Source of the DNA: Diphasiastrum complanatum
Taxonomy: Eukaryota > Streptophyta > Lycopodiopsida > Lycopodiales > Lycopodiaceae
Direction: 5' to 3'
Assembly (NCBI GenBank): GCA_029204225.1
Contig: CM055106.1
Coordinates: forward strand, 49,608,908-49,672,907
Length of the DNA stretch: 64,000 bases
Made by a program: the position numbers and the translations under genes. This document shows, in pieces, positions 25,221-36,700 of this stretch. How positions within the stretch are numbered: the stretch's first letter is position 1; each line of letters opens with the position of its first letter. The notes below the pieces were generated by a model that was given only the letters and a program-made list of their open reading frames with translations, did not search any database and was not told the DNA's origin.

Positions 25221-25397
25221 TACATGGTAGATCACGTGTCACAAATCAATTGCAACCCAACCCGACAATGAGCTGGCAGATGTTGCCTTATTTTACGTGG
25301 ACACGGTACCAGAATGGGCTGCCGAGATTGTTGAATATCTAATGTGGGACCAACCAGACAAATCTTTACCAAAGGCAGAACAGTGGAAATTGATCTT

Positions 25398-26079
25398 TGT
25401 TAAAAATTCACAATTCTAGCTTGACTAGTTTTGGTCATATGACTTGTAAATAGTTAGATGGTCATGATGTGGCTTGTCACACGTGCCAAATAGCATAGGA
25501 TTCCATTCATAAGGATGTTCTCAAGTAGACCTAAGTGTTAGAACCTTTGGAATGAGTCCAAATTATGCTTAGATACAAGGGAGAAAAAATAGGAGCTATT
25601 TTTGGTAATTTTTGCATTGTTGAGGGATCTCCAAGATTCCAACCCTAACTTGGTAGGGATGAAAGATCCACCAAAATTAGCATTAGGGATAGGTTTAGGG
25701 CTACTCATACCTGCCCAAAACCGTGATGGATCATGTATATATAGGTGATGATATCTCACCAAAATCAATCAAGCAATTTCATGATTTTTCTCTCATAATG
25801 GTGCAATTGCTCTCTATGTTCATAATTGTTTGAGTGCTTGTGATTACTAATGATTATAGGATTGAATGTAGGTCTGGTGTACAGTACTCAGACTGTGGGA
25901 GGCCGTACTTTCACACGTGTGAAGCCTTCTTCGAGGATTTGGGCCATTTAGTGAGGTTCAAGCATAGATTTTTGATGGATTTTGATGGTTCAACTTGTGC
26001 TAATCTTATGAAATCATAATCTATTGTTTCCCTCATCATTTCAAGTGTTTTAGGATCCTTATTTGCTGTAATTTTTACA
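25398..26079 (+). repeat. 5' LTR of the intact copia element
   Basis: Bounded by TG...CA and followed directly by the primer-binding site. It has a TATATATA box (25736-25743), a G-box CACGTG at 25480-25485, and a 14-bp palindrome TTCACACGTGTGAA at 25910-25923. A 61-codon frame at 25834 occurs in all three LTRs of the family and is a by-product of sequence identity, not a demonstrated gene. Confidence 0.97.
25736..25743 (+). promoter_or_regulatory. TATA box of the copia LTR promoter
   Basis: TATATATA in the middle of the LTR, about 340 bases before its end, as expected for the U3/R boundary; the same box is in the 3' LTR and in the solo LTR. Confidence 0.6.
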
Positions 26080-26091
26080 TGGTATCAGAGC
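26080..26091 (+). other. Primer-binding site, initiator-Met tRNA
   Basis: TGGTATCAGAGC directly abuts the LTR end ACA. It is complementary to the 3' end of plant initiator methionine tRNA, the usual minus-strand primer of copia elements. About 800 bases of untranslated leader follow before the polyprotein start. Confidence 0.9.
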
Positions 26092-26890
26092 CTAAAGGCT
26101 GAAATGAGCTAAATCCTTGGTTTTCATTCAATTTGATCACAATTTTTGATCTAAATCTTGTGTAGATTGGATCTTAGCATCTAGTATTGATTCTAGAACT
26201 CAAAGTGAGTCAAATACATTGGAGATTGGTGTTGTGTGACTTAATTTGCAGGTGTTTAGGTGTCTAAAACCAGAGGCAAAGTTGAATTCAATTCACATTA
26301 CCAAGATAGCAAGTTTTGCTTGCTCCAAGCATTGATTTCTAAGCGAGTTTTGGAGGTGATTTCATAGAGAAGGCTTTCTAGCATTCAAGGAGAGGGAAGA
26401 TCAGAGTTTTGGGGACTCTTCAAGGCTGTTCTAAGGTGTAGTAGACACCTCCTAAAGTGATTTAGGTTCAGTCCAACCATTGCTTGACTTATGCACCAAA
26501 TTAGATCAATTTTTCATCAATTTTGATCATTTTTTGCTTGTGATTGGATAGTAGATTGTGTTGCATCCTCATTAAGTTCCATTTAGATCTTTTACAAGTG
26601 ATTTTGGAAGTATATTAGGTTGCTGAAATTCACTCTTGATCAGATCATTTGGAAGCTTTAATGTTCTTTATAGAAAGAGGGGCAATTCTACTAGTATTGT
26701 CTACTTCAATCAAGCAAGTGCATTGTTTCTAGTATTCTATGATTTGATTTTGTTAGAGATCATTCTTAGATCTTTATAGGAAGTCTATTACTGATCTTTT
26801 CAGGTCCCTAAGAAGTGGGATAAGATAGAACTTCAATCAAATCAATAGAAGTAACCTTCATTTGTGTCAAGTCCTTGATTAGGAGACTAG

Positions 26891-29800
26891 ATGACATCTA
26901 TAAATGCATATCTTTTGGATACTAATGAAAGGCTCAACAAAACTAACTATTCCATATGGAAAGTTAGAATGGAATCTATCATGATCATGCAAGATCTGAT
27001 GGAAATTGTAAATGGTAAGGAGGGTGAACCTATTCATCCTCAAGAAAAAGCCAAATACATCAAGAGGTGCAATGTTGCACTACATTGCATAAAAATGAAT
27101 GTTGCAAATGAACTCTTAAGAGAGGTAGGAGATTGCACTTCAGCTCAAGATGCTTGGGAGACTTTGCAAAAGGTCTATGAATCCAAGAACCAAACTAGAA
27201 TATTAGCTTTGAAGAATCAAATCTATAGAAGCTATCAAAAGAAAGGAGAGAGTGCACATACTTTTGTCCTAAGAGTAAAGGAATTGAACAAAGAGCTAGC
27301 CTTTATAGGTGACCCTATCAAGGATGAAGAGCTTGTTCAACTCATATTGAATGGACTAAGCTTTGAATTTGACAATTTGGTTCAGGGATATGCAATTATG
27401 GGTAAGCTACCCATACTTGAAGAACTCCAAGGCACACTCATGGTCGAGGAATCAAGAAGGAGCCAAATGCAAGAGAGGATGGATAGGCTTTCCATCCAAG
27501 GTGGAGATGACCAAGCTCTCTTCACCAAAGGCAAAGGCAAGTCCAAAGGCAAAGGATCAACATTCAAGAAGTCTACAAAGCTTGAGGATCAAGAAGGACC
27601 CCCAAAGGCATCTCCATCAACCACCAAAGTCAAGAAGGACAAATCAAAGGTGAAGTGTTACTATTGTAGCAAGATGGGGCATTATGCCTCGGAATGCTTC
27701 AAGAGGAAGCAAGATCAAAGCCAAGCCAACATGAGCAAAGAGGAGGAGGAGGAGAGTTCACATGAGGACTCTCTCATGATGTCCATATTTTCTTCAACAA
27801 GCTTCAAAGGAGAAGATCCTTGGTGGATTGACTCGGGTGCTAGTTCACACATGACTAGTAAAAGGGAGTTTTTCTCTTCTCTCTTATCTTATGATGGACC
27901 TATAAAGTCTATCTATACAGCAAATGATGAAGCTTATAAGATTGAAGGAGTTGGTATCATTCCCCTTTGCTTAGGATCTTCCAAAAAGATCAACATAGAA
28001 GGTGTTTTGTACATTCCTACAATAACAAAGAATCTACTAAGTGTTGGCCAAATGGTAGACAATGGTTTCAATGTTGACTTTGCTTCAAATGAATGTTTCA
28101 TCAAGAAGAAGGGTAAGATAGTGGCTAAGGGCACTAGACTTGGCAAACTTTATAAGCTGGATGCATTTGTGGATACTAATGTTGTCATGTTGGCCGAGAA
28201 GAGCAAGATATCTACCTTTACTTTATGGCACAAAAGACTTGGACATGTCAACTCGGGTTCCATGGAGGCTATGATCAAGGAGCAGTATGCTTTAGGCCTA
28301 CCAAGGTCTATTGGGAAGGAAGACAAGGTTTGTGAAGCTTGTGCCTTATCCAAGGCACATAAGAAGGTGTTTCCTAACTCCATCACAAAGTCATCTCATC
28401 CTCTTGAACTCATACACTCGGATGTGCACATTGCTAGCACCAAATCTAATGGAGGTTCATCCATGTTTTTAACCTTCATTGATGACTACTCAAGATATTG
28501 TTGGGTGTTCTTACTTTCCTTCAAGTCTCAAGTATTTGATACTTTTGTAAAGTTCAAGTTGTTTGTGGAAAAGCATCATAATCATAGCATCAAGATTCTT
28601 AGAAGTGACAATGGTGGAGAATTCATCTCCAATGAGTTCAAGGCCTTTTGTGAGGAGGAAGGGATCAAGAAAGAGACTTCTTGTCCTTACACTCCTCAAC
28701 AAAATGGAGTTGCTGAAAGAAGGAATAGAACATTATGTGAATGTTCTAAGGCTTTAAGATTAGATGCTTGTTTGCCCAAATCCTTTTGGGGTGAGTCTCT
28801 TGTATGTGCAAACTACTTGATGAATAGGGTGTCTTGCAAAGCAATTGAAGGCAAAACTCCTTATGAGATGTTGTATGGAAAGAAACCCAATCTTCTTAAT
28901 CACTTGAAAGTTTTTGGGTGTATATGTTATGTGCATGTGCCATTGGAAACAAGAACCAAGGAGGATCCATCTTCCACAAGAGGGATCATGCTTGGATATG
29001 CAAGCTCAAGCAAGGGCTACAAAGTCTATCTCCCATCCTTGAACAAATTTGTTGTTTCAAGGGATGTCATCTTTGATGAACATCATATGCATATGCTTGA
29101 AGAAGGCTCAAGTGCTCCAACAATCAAGAAGAAGATGGCCGAGGATCAAGATCTTGGTTTTGAGGAGGAGCTCATGGAGGAGCAAGCACCAAACCCACCT
29201 ATCACACCAAGGAGATCTTCAAGGGCAAAAGTGGAGCCATCAAGGCTCACATATCAAGGCAAAGGACAGCAAGTTGAGGGTATCTCATCCACTTCTTATG
29301 CTTTATCTAGTTTCAAAGAACCATCTAATGTTGAAGATGCATTGCACTCCAAAGAATGGTATAAAGCTATGTTGGATGAGTATGATGCCTTGATTGAGAA
29401 TGAAACTTGGTTGCTTGTTGAGAGACCTCAAAGGAATGTAATAGGATGCAAGTGGGTCTTCAAGCTTAAGTTGAATGCAAATGGGAGTGTTAACAAACAT
29501 AAAGCAAGATTAGTTGCAAAAGGCTATGCTCAAGAGAGAGGGATAGACTATGAGGAAACTTTTGCACCCGTGGCCAAGATGGTCACAATAAGACTAATCA
29601 TTGCACTTGCATCACATTTTGGATGGATTCTATGTCAAATGGATGTCTCTAATGCTTTCTTGAATGGTTTTTTGGAAGAGGATATCTATATGGAGCAGCC
29701 ACAAGGGTTCATCAAGCATGGAATGGAGAACAAAGTATGCCATCTCCAAAGAAGCATCTATGGCTTGAAGCAAGCCTCGAGATCTTGGAATTCAAGACTA

Positions 29801-30862
29801 CATTGCTATCTTATTTCACTTTCTTTTGTTCAAAGTGAATATGATCCCACTCTTTACATTAAGTTGGATGATGTTGGTATTGTACTTTTACTCATTTATG
29901 TAGATGACATCATCATTAGTGGAAATAGTGTTGATGATATTGAAAAAATCAAGATAGATCTATCCTTAGAGTTCAAGATGGTAGATCTAGGGTGTCTTCA
30001 CTTCATCTTAGGCATAGAAGTACTTAGAGGGTCTGATTTTATCTTTATAAGTCAAGTAAACTATGCTCAAAGTCTTTTGAAGAAGTTTAAGATGGAAGTA
30101 TGCAAAAGTGTTGACACACCAATGGAGCAAGATGTAAAAGTGCCAAATGAAGATGATGAAAGATCCTTCATGGACATCACTTTGTTTAGGCAACTTATAG
30201 GTTCCTTAATGTGGATCACTATAACTAGATCAGATCTTAGCTTTAGTGTATGTAGGTTGAGCCAATCCATGCAAAAGCCATTGAATATCCATTGGAAAAA
30301 GGCTAAGAGGATTCTAAGATACATCTCGGGTACATTGGATTTTGGGATTCTATATAGAGGAGATGTGATTAACCTTCATGCATTTAGTGATTCAGATTTT
30401 GCAGGGGACAAGAGGGATAGGAAATCAACAAGTTCCTATTCAACTTTCATAGGAGAAGGTGTGGTTTCATGGCTTTCAAAAAAGCAAGAAACTATATCTC
30501 TATCTTCAACCGAGGCCGAGTACAAAGCTTTGACAACCACTACAAAGGAGGTACTTTGGATCAAGAGATTATTGGTGGAACTAAAGATCATGGATTCAGA
30601 GGAGGCACCAATCATCTACAATGACAATATATCAGCCCAACACCTTGCATCTAACCCAATCTTCCATGCAAGATCTAAGCACATTGAGATATGCCATCAC
30701 TTTGTGAGAGAAATGGTGCAAGCCAAGGAGATTGCTTTGGAGCATGTTCCAAGCAATGAATGTGTAGCTGATCTACTTACTAAACCACTTCAAAAGACAT
30801 CTTTTATGAAGTTCAGATCATCACTTGGAGTGATTAGTAAAGCAATGATTGAACCAAGCTAG
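26891..30862 (+). CDS. Ty1/copia gag-pol polyprotein, full length, 1323 aa
   Basis: One uninterrupted frame from ATG 26891 to TAG. Domains in order: gag (about 1-230, with LHCIKMNVANELLREVGD); CCHC zinc knuckle C256-C259-H264-C269; aspartic protease with D314-S-G; integrase HHCC finger (H447, H451, C481, C484) and catalytic core D511, D573, E609; reverse transcriptase from about 838, with catalytic Y1003-V-D1005-D1006; RNase H with D1167 (FSDSDFAGD), E1208 (SLSSTEAEY) and the DNISAQHLASNP segment. All key residues are present, so the product could be functional. It makes the particle, processes itself, copies RNA to DNA and integrates the copy. The start is the only ATG upstream of the gag core and follows a stop-rich leader. 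Confidence 0.97.
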   Translation: MTSINAYLLDTNERLNKTNYSIWKVRMESIMIMQDLMEIVNGKEGEPIHPQEKAKYIKRCNVALHCIKMNVANELLREVGDCTSAQDAWETLQKVYESKNQTRILALKNQIYRSYQKKGESAHTFVLRVKELNKELAFIGDPIKDEELVQLILNGLSFEFDNLVQGYAIMGKLPILEELQGTLMVEESRRSQMQERMDRLSIQGGDDQALFTKGKGKSKGKGSTFKKSTKLEDQEGPPKASPSTTKVKKDKSKVKCYYCSKMGHYASECFKRKQDQSQANMSKEEEEESSHEDSLMMSIFSSTSFKGEDPWWIDSGASSHMTSKREFFSSLLSYDGPIKSIYTANDEAYKIEGVGIIPLCLGSSKKINIEGVLYIPTITKNLLSVGQMVDNGFNVDFASNECFIKKKGKIVAKGTRLGKLYKLDAFVDTNVVMLAEKSKISTFTLWHKRLGHVNSGSMEAMIKEQYALGLPRSIGKEDKVCEACALSKAHKKVFPNSITKSSHPLELIHSDVHIASTKSNGGSSMFLTFIDDYSRYCWVFLLSFKSQVFDTFVKFKLFVEKHHNHSIKILRSDNGGEFISNEFKAFCEEEGIKKETSCPYTPQQNGVAERRNRTLCECSKALRLDACLPKSFWGESLVCANYLMNRVSCKAIEGKTPYEMLYGKKPNLLNHLKVFGCICYVHVPLETRTKEDPSSTRGIMLGYASSSKGYKVYLPSLNKFVVSRDVIFDEHHMHMLEEGSSAPTIKKKMAEDQDLGFEEELMEEQAPNPPITPRRSSRAKVEPSRLTYQGKGQQVEGISSTSYALSSFKEPSNVEDALHSKEWYKAMLDEYDALIENETWLLVERPQRNVIGCKWVFKLKLNANGSVNKHKARLVAKGYAQERGIDYEETFAPVAKMVTIRLIIALASHFGWILCQMDVSNAFLNGFLEEDIYMEQPQGFIKHGMENKVCHLQRSIYGLKQASRSWNSRLHCYLISLSFVQSEYDPTLYIKLDDVGIVLLLIYVDDIIISGNSVDDIEKIKIDLSLEFKMVDLGCLHFILGIEVLRGSDFIFISQVNYAQSLLKKFKMEVCKSVDTPMEQDVKVPNEDDERSFMDITLFRQLIGSLMWITITRSDLSFSVCRLSQSMQKPLNIHWKKAKRILRYISGTLDFGILYRGDVINLHAFSDSDFAGDKRDRKSTSSYSTFIGEGVVSWLSKKQETISLSSTEAEYKALTTTTKEVLWIKRLLVELKIMDSEEAPIIYNDNISAQHLASNPIFHARSKHIEICHHFVREMVQAKEIALEHVPSNECVADLLTKPLQKTSFMKFRSSLGVISKAMIEPS

Positions 30863-30876
30863 ATAGTGAGGAGGAG

Positions 30877-31558
30877 TGTTAAAAATTCACAATTCTAGCT
30901 TGACTAGTTTTGGTCATATGACTTGTAAATAGTTAGATGGTCATGATGTGGCTTGTCACACGTGCCAAATAGCATAGGATTCCATTCATAAGGATGTTCT
31001 CAAGTAGACCTAAGTGTTAGAACCTTTGGAATGAGTCCAAATTATGCTTAGATACAAGGGAGAAAAAATAGGAGCTATTTTTGGTAGTTTTTGCATTGTT
31101 GAGGGATCTCCAAGATTCCAACCCTAACTTGGTAGGGATGAAAGATCCACCAAAATTAGCATTAGGGATAGGTTTAGGGCTACTCATACCTGCCCAAAAC
31201 CGTGATGGATCATGTATATATAGGTGATGATATCTCACCAAAATCAATCAAGCAATTTCATGATTTTTCTCTCATAATGGTGCAATTGCTCTCTATGTTC
31301 ATAATTGTTTGAGTGCTTGTGATTACTAATGATTATAGGATTGAATGTAGGTCTGGTGTACAGTACTCAGACTGTGGGAGGCCTTACTTTCACACGTGTG
31401 AAGCCTTCTTCAAGGATTTGGGCCATTTAGTGAGGTTCAAGCATAGATTTTTGATGGATTTTGATGGTTCAACTTGTGCTAATCTTATGAAATCATAATC
31501 TATTGTTTCCCTCATCATTTCAAGTGTTTTAGGATCCTTATTTGCTGTAATTTTTACA
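30877..31558 (+). repeat. 3' LTR of the intact copia element
   Basis: Same length as the 5' LTR. It differs visibly at three sites: GGTAGTTTTT versus GGTAATTTTT, GGCCTTACTT versus GGCCGTACTT, and TTCAAGGATT versus TTCGAGGATT. Followed by CTTAAAGGCTAG, where gypsy pol resumes. Confidence 0.97.
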
Positions 31559-32760
31559 CTTAAAGGCTAGACCTTATCAGCTGATTGCTGGCCAGTTGTA
31601 TCGAAGAGGTCCAGATGGAATTCTTCGGCGATGTATTCTTCCTCATGAGCCACCCAGATCATTTCGCTTTCACATGAAGGCATGGGTGGGGGCCATTTTG
31701 CATCTGACATTACAGTTCGCAAGATTCTACAATCAGGATGTTGGTGGCCAACGATTCATAAGGATACGGAGGAATACTTGAAAAATGCGACGTGTGCCAA
31801 AGGGCAAGGAGACCAACGAGATCGAATTACGACTTACCACATTCGGGCTTAGCCCAAGCACCATTCGAAAAGTGGGGATTTGGATTACATCAGTCCAATT
31901 CACCCTGCAGCAAGGAATTCCCAGGCTCGATACATAATCGTAGCCACAAACTACCTCACCAAATGGGTCGAAGCCAAGGCAGTAAGAATAGCTGATGCTA
32001 GGACCACTGCCAAGTTCCTTTATGAAAATATCATTATACGCTTCGAATGCCCGGTGGAGCTAGTCAACGATCGTGGAAGCCATTTTATCAACGAGACCAT
32101 CAAGGTCCTGTTGGAGGAATTCTTCGTGATCCACAAAACCAGTACGCCATATTATCCTCGTGGTAATGGGCAAGCAGAATCATCCAATAAGATCCTGTGT
32201 AGCATGCTCATGAAAACAGTTGAAGCTAGCAGATCGGATTGGGAACATAAGTTGCATGCTGCACTGTGGGCATTCAGGACAACATATAAAGGAAGCACTG
32301 ATCAAACACCCTTCCAATTGGTATATGGTCAGGATGCTGTAATGCCATTAGAGTTTTTAGTTCCTTCATTAAGGATTGCGACCACGCAACGTCTTAATGA
32401 GTCCAAATATCTACAACTACGCCACGGAGCTCTGCATAAACTCTGTGAAACACGCTTACTAGTTGTGCATGCACTAGCAGCTGAAAAGGAAAGACACAAG
32501 GCATGGCATGATCGTAGTTTACAAAAGAAGGATCTTTGCTCCGGAGATCTGGTCCTGATGTATAAACCAAGGCGATCAAGGGAAAGTTAAAATTTACAGG
32601 TGAAGGTCCTTATAGGATCAAGGAAATTTTTAATCATGGAGCCGTGAATTTGGAAAAGCTAGATGGGACACCATTCGATACACCCATCAACGGTAGCCGG
32701 TTGCACAAATACTGGCCACCGCAGTAAGATAGATCCAGATTGGCGATGACACGTTACGAA
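31559..32760 (+). pseudogene. Ty3/gypsy integrase, distal part of the interrupted pol
   Basis: Continues pol after the copia insertion: ARPYQLIAGQLYRRGPDGILRRC, the zinc-finger remnant CDVCQRARRP, then after a frameshift near 31876 the integrase core DYISPIHPAA, VATNYLTKWVEAKAVR, VNDRGSHFINETI and PYYPRGNGQAESSNKIL (catalytic Asp and Glu). It goes on to LHAALWAFRTTYKGSTDQTPF, LVYGQDAVMPLEF and RHKAWHDRSLQKKDL. The C-terminal tail GPYRIKEIFNHGAVNLEKLDG (about 32602-32665) follows a stop. The core frame 31880-32590 is open, but the flanking breaks make the gene inactive. Confidence 0.88.
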
Positions 32761-33784
32761 AAGCTATTCTACTAAACCATCACCGCTAGATTTAAGAAGG
32801 TCAAGCCAAATCAAGCTAGATCCATCCAAATTCAGCCAGATTTGGCAGAATCCAAGAAGGATCCAGATCCAGATAGGATCAAGAAGGAAGCAGATCATTA
32901 GACTGACTGATGGATCTACTACCAAGTATCCATCAAAACTTCCAGAGAACCACCAACAGTCAGATCAAGCATGGATGAAGTTGATTACCAGTTTACAAAA
33001 GTTAAAAATCAGAACATCTTGAGATCTCATTTAAAAACACTCTTTTTTTATGATTTTTTGAGATCCCCTGGGAGGTAGTCTTGAAACTTGGAAAGTCACC
33101 ACAGCTTACCCAGATGCATCCATGAAAATCTCTGCAAGAGTTCTTGATGGATGAATCATCATTCTTTAGTGTATGCGAGAGTTCCTAGAAGCTGAATTTT
33201 CAAAACCCTCGTAGAGCCTCAAGATCATCTTACCAACCCTCGCAAGGTGCCTAAATGGAATCAAAGCAGTGAAATTAGCCTGCCTACATGGTCTGATCTT
33301 GAAAATCCAATCACAGGAACAAGTTGTGCGGGGGATCACTTCCTGCAAGAGTTGAACCCTCGCATACAGCCTGAACCCTCGCAAAACCTTCGCATAGCAG
33401 TCAAATCACCTTCTGAACTCTCGCAGACTTCCCTGAGGTCTTAGAATTTTGTGAAGAAGGTGCCTGCCAAAATTTGGATGGAGCTGAGCAAGAAAAAGTG
33501 GATTTCACCTAATACGCACTCTAAATTCCGCTATATAAGGGCTGAATTCGAGTCATTTGTCACCTTTGCTAGTGAAGCTCTGCCGAGATTTACACTGAAA
33601 TTACCAAGTTCTCGGTTTGCAACCAAAATTCCTACCCACTATCATTGGATCATACTGAACACCGATCTGCGCTCTGAACTACATTTTTTGTCACTCATTA
33701 TTCACAGTTTTCTATCGCTTCCACACCCTTTTCCATTTTCCACCATTTTTTCTTTTTTCCTGACCTCTAATCATCACTGCTAAC
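32761..33784. other. Non-coding spacer between gypsy integrase and the extra reading frame
   Basis: Contains repeated AGATCCA/CAGATC words (32770-32900) and several CCTCGCA words (33200-33420). A clear TATA box, CTATATAAGG, lies at 33531-33540, about 250 bases before the next ATG. No protein homology was seen. Confidence 0.5.
33532..33538 (+). promoter_or_regulatory. TATA box ahead of the gypsy extra reading frame
   Basis: TATATAA in GC-balanced surroundings, followed by a pyrimidine-rich leader and an ATG at 33785. It could be an internal promoter for the extra frame, or part of an unrecognised LTR. Confidence 0.4.
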
Positions 33785-36700
33785 ATGGCCTCCTCATCCT
33801 CTAAAGACTCTGGCGCCAAACAGGTGATTTAGCGTGACATCCCCGAGGCCACACAGATTTGGCCTCTACCCTCTGACGCTCTGATCCAACCATGGCTACA
33901 AACAGCCAGTCCACTTCTAGAGGCAATGGGTTTTTACCCGGCGCTCTTCCACTCTGAGATTAACATGGGCCTCGCCCTTCACGCCTACGCCACCTGGTAC
34001 CACGTACAAGGTCAGGATTAATGCAGACTCAATGGTCACCATTGGCATTATGTCCGGTGATCGTCAACCCATCTCCCATCGCAACGCCAAAATTATGATC
34101 AAGCCTTTCGTCACCCAAACCGCACCAGAAATCCCCATACAGACTAACAATGGTTACTTGATAGAGTCTATCACGGAACCCGTCATTCAAACGGGTATTG
34201 AATAACTTTCTGGTTATTTCAACATTTTGCAAGGACAGAATCCAGTCTAAGCTACTGAGTCAGATAGTGGGATCCTTTCTGGAATTCCCTAGCCCCTCCA
34301 TTGTGCCATACGACTGGCATAGCTTCCTTATTCGTGAACTAACCAACTCCATCAAACCCAACAACCGTGAGCGTATCGCAGCAGGCCCCATGTTGTGTAA
34401 CTTTGCATGTGCACTTCTCGAGGTGAAAGTGCGCGGTTTCCAACGCTCATCCCTTTTGTCTACCCTCGTGTCACATACTAACCTTTATCCGCCATCTCAA
34501 GCATCCACCTCCTCCCAACTTGCAGTTAATACAATGACCAGCAAACAAATGCGTGGCGCTGCCTCTACATCCACATCTCCACCTACTACCCGAAGACGCA
34601 CCTCCACTATCGCACTAACCAATCCATCAACCCTTCTTCTTCCGTGCAATCCCCCACTCCGATTTCTGTTGTCGCTACCTCTCTTCCTATTCCATCCACA
34701 TCTGTTTTAGTCTCCATTCTCATTTCTTCTGTTGATACCACTCCTATTTCTCTTCCAGTCTCCACTACTCCATCCATCACCATCGCATCTTCCATCACTC
34801 CTGCCGCCACCGTTGCTTCCATTCCATTCAATCCTTCTGATTCTCAATTGTCTCCCGACACTCTGGCGTGGATGCAAGTCATCAATTTTTCACCCCCACG
34901 CCAGACACTTTCTGCTCCATCCTCACCTTCTTCCATACTCCACACCACCCTCCAGTTCCCTTCTGTTCCTCCCATCCTCTCGTTCAGACAAACCGTCCTC
35001 ACTCCTGTTTCCACAATTGCTTCTCAAACCCCACCCGCTTCGCCAAAAAAGGTTGCCAAGGGCAACCAATCATTTCCTGATGACGCATTTGTCCAAACCG
35101 TGTTTGTACCATCGCCAGATCGGGCTGATCTACCGCCCCAGATGGCATCAGGTCCAATGAGAACCTGATAGAAGACAATGATGACGGTACTCCACAAGGC
35201 GTCGGGGTCGATACAACACAAGCCCTTGCCAGTGCCAGTGTACCGGCTGCTCCCACAGATCTAACGACGACGTACCAAACTCTGGGAAAATACATTCTGG
35301 ATGCGGTAGTGGCCAAAGCCATTCTGGAAAGCAGGGTACTACATCGGTTACGAGTAACACATAGCTGCGAGCATACCTCACCAAGCTGCAGCAAGAGCTG
35401 ATTTTGGCTCAACAACACGAACAAGCAGGGCACCAGGAGCTTGCCAAGCTGCAGCAGAAGGAGGAGGGCCTCAACAACTATATCCAAAGCCTCTCCAAAG
35501 CGCTGACTGAGGCATCCACGAAGGTGCGGGAGCTTCAATCTGAAGCGTCCCAACGACTTGCTCCCATCCAGACGCAACTAAACCTTTTGGAAGTAGAGAA
35601 TACGCGCCTGGGGACGGTGGTCAAAGTCCTACAAGAAGAAAAGCTCGTCTGGTTAGCTCAACCTGCACCGGACTCAAGGCCGCTTTCTCAATCAGAAATG
35701 AATCTTCTACGACGTTAGGTGCAGGTTTATAGCCAAACCTTAAACAACTACCAGACATAGTTCAACAAATATCGGGCAAGCACAACGCACGAGCTCACCC
35801 AGGCCAAGCAAGCCCTCAAGGCCTGCCAGAAATTCATGGAAACGAAGGCCCAGCCCACCCCCATGATAATTCCACCGCCACCTACTTCTGACGCTGCACA
35901 GGCCAGTACAAGCCAAGACCAGAGCCAGCAGGCTGCATGGGAATTTCAACAAGATCAAGGGTCCGAAGGCCAGGACCAAGGGCAGACGGATACGGCTACT
36001 AAGATGCAAGACCAGGGCCAAGGCGCAACTACCAGCCAAAACCAAGCCACATCATCCAGAGGTTCGGGCACGATATCTGCCAGCCGGGCCTTCCGAAGAC
36101 CAAAGTTCGTGGAGGAGAAAATCAACGAATTTCTATCAAAGTATTCCCACGAGTCATCAAGAGGCGGCTGACAGATATCGTTTTCTGCTCAGACAATCAA
36201 GGGCAACGAATTGCAAGTATTACCCGCCCTCCAACCACAACCAGAGTGGCGTCAGCAGTTGTTCAAAAGAGACCCTGGGATAATTAGATTGCCATGTGTC
36301 AATCTCACGTGGCAAGGTTTTTTTCTTAAATCGGCCATCAGGGCCTACGTGACGAGTCCACAACAATTACGGGTGAACGCGCACTTTCTGCCATGTCCAC
36401 GAAGATCCAAATGGGCGGAATGCGGCACCCCTCTAGACAAGATCACACTGCAGAATTTTAATTGGCCGGTAATACCATCAGAATATGGGTGGACTACGGA
36501 TGTAAACGCCAAAAGGGCTCTCACTGCATTCGCTCACCAATATATCAATTGCCCTGATCCAACAGTCCGCGCGGCAGCCACTTACGCCCGGGACTTGGAA
36601 CATCTGATGGGGATCGAAACTAAATGGGACAATTTTCTCCCATCCATATTCTTTGATGTTAATAAGACGCTACCTTCAGACAAAATCGAAGATCAGCTGC

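Larger units (their letters stand above)
25398..31558 (+). mobile_element. Intact, young Ty1/copia retrotransposon nested in the gypsy integrase
   Basis: Two 682-bp LTRs (25398-26079, 30877-31558) begin TGTTAAAAATTC and end TTTTTACA and differ at about three sites. TGGTATCAGAGC (26080-26091) is the initiator-Met tRNA primer-binding site. A purine run GTGAGGAGGAG precedes the 3' LTR. The single 1323-codon polyprotein is open. Removing the element and one copy of a 3-bp CTT overlap restores an in-frame gypsy segment (LKARPYQLIAGQLYRRG), so the insertion site is certain. A solo LTR of the same family is at 49315. Confidence 0.97.

Noticed and set aside
25538-25768. 76-codon minus-strand frame found three times (also 31017, 49455)
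   Set aside because: Same reason: an LTR shadow, antisense to the element.
25834-26019. 61-codon frame repeated at 31313 and present in the solo LTR
   Set aside because: It lies in a repeated LTR, so identity follows from LTR identity; no domain or selection evidence.
35404-35718. Independent host coiled-coil gene
   Set aside because: It sits among same-strand frames in the decayed gypsy element and has no start context or splice signals of its own.
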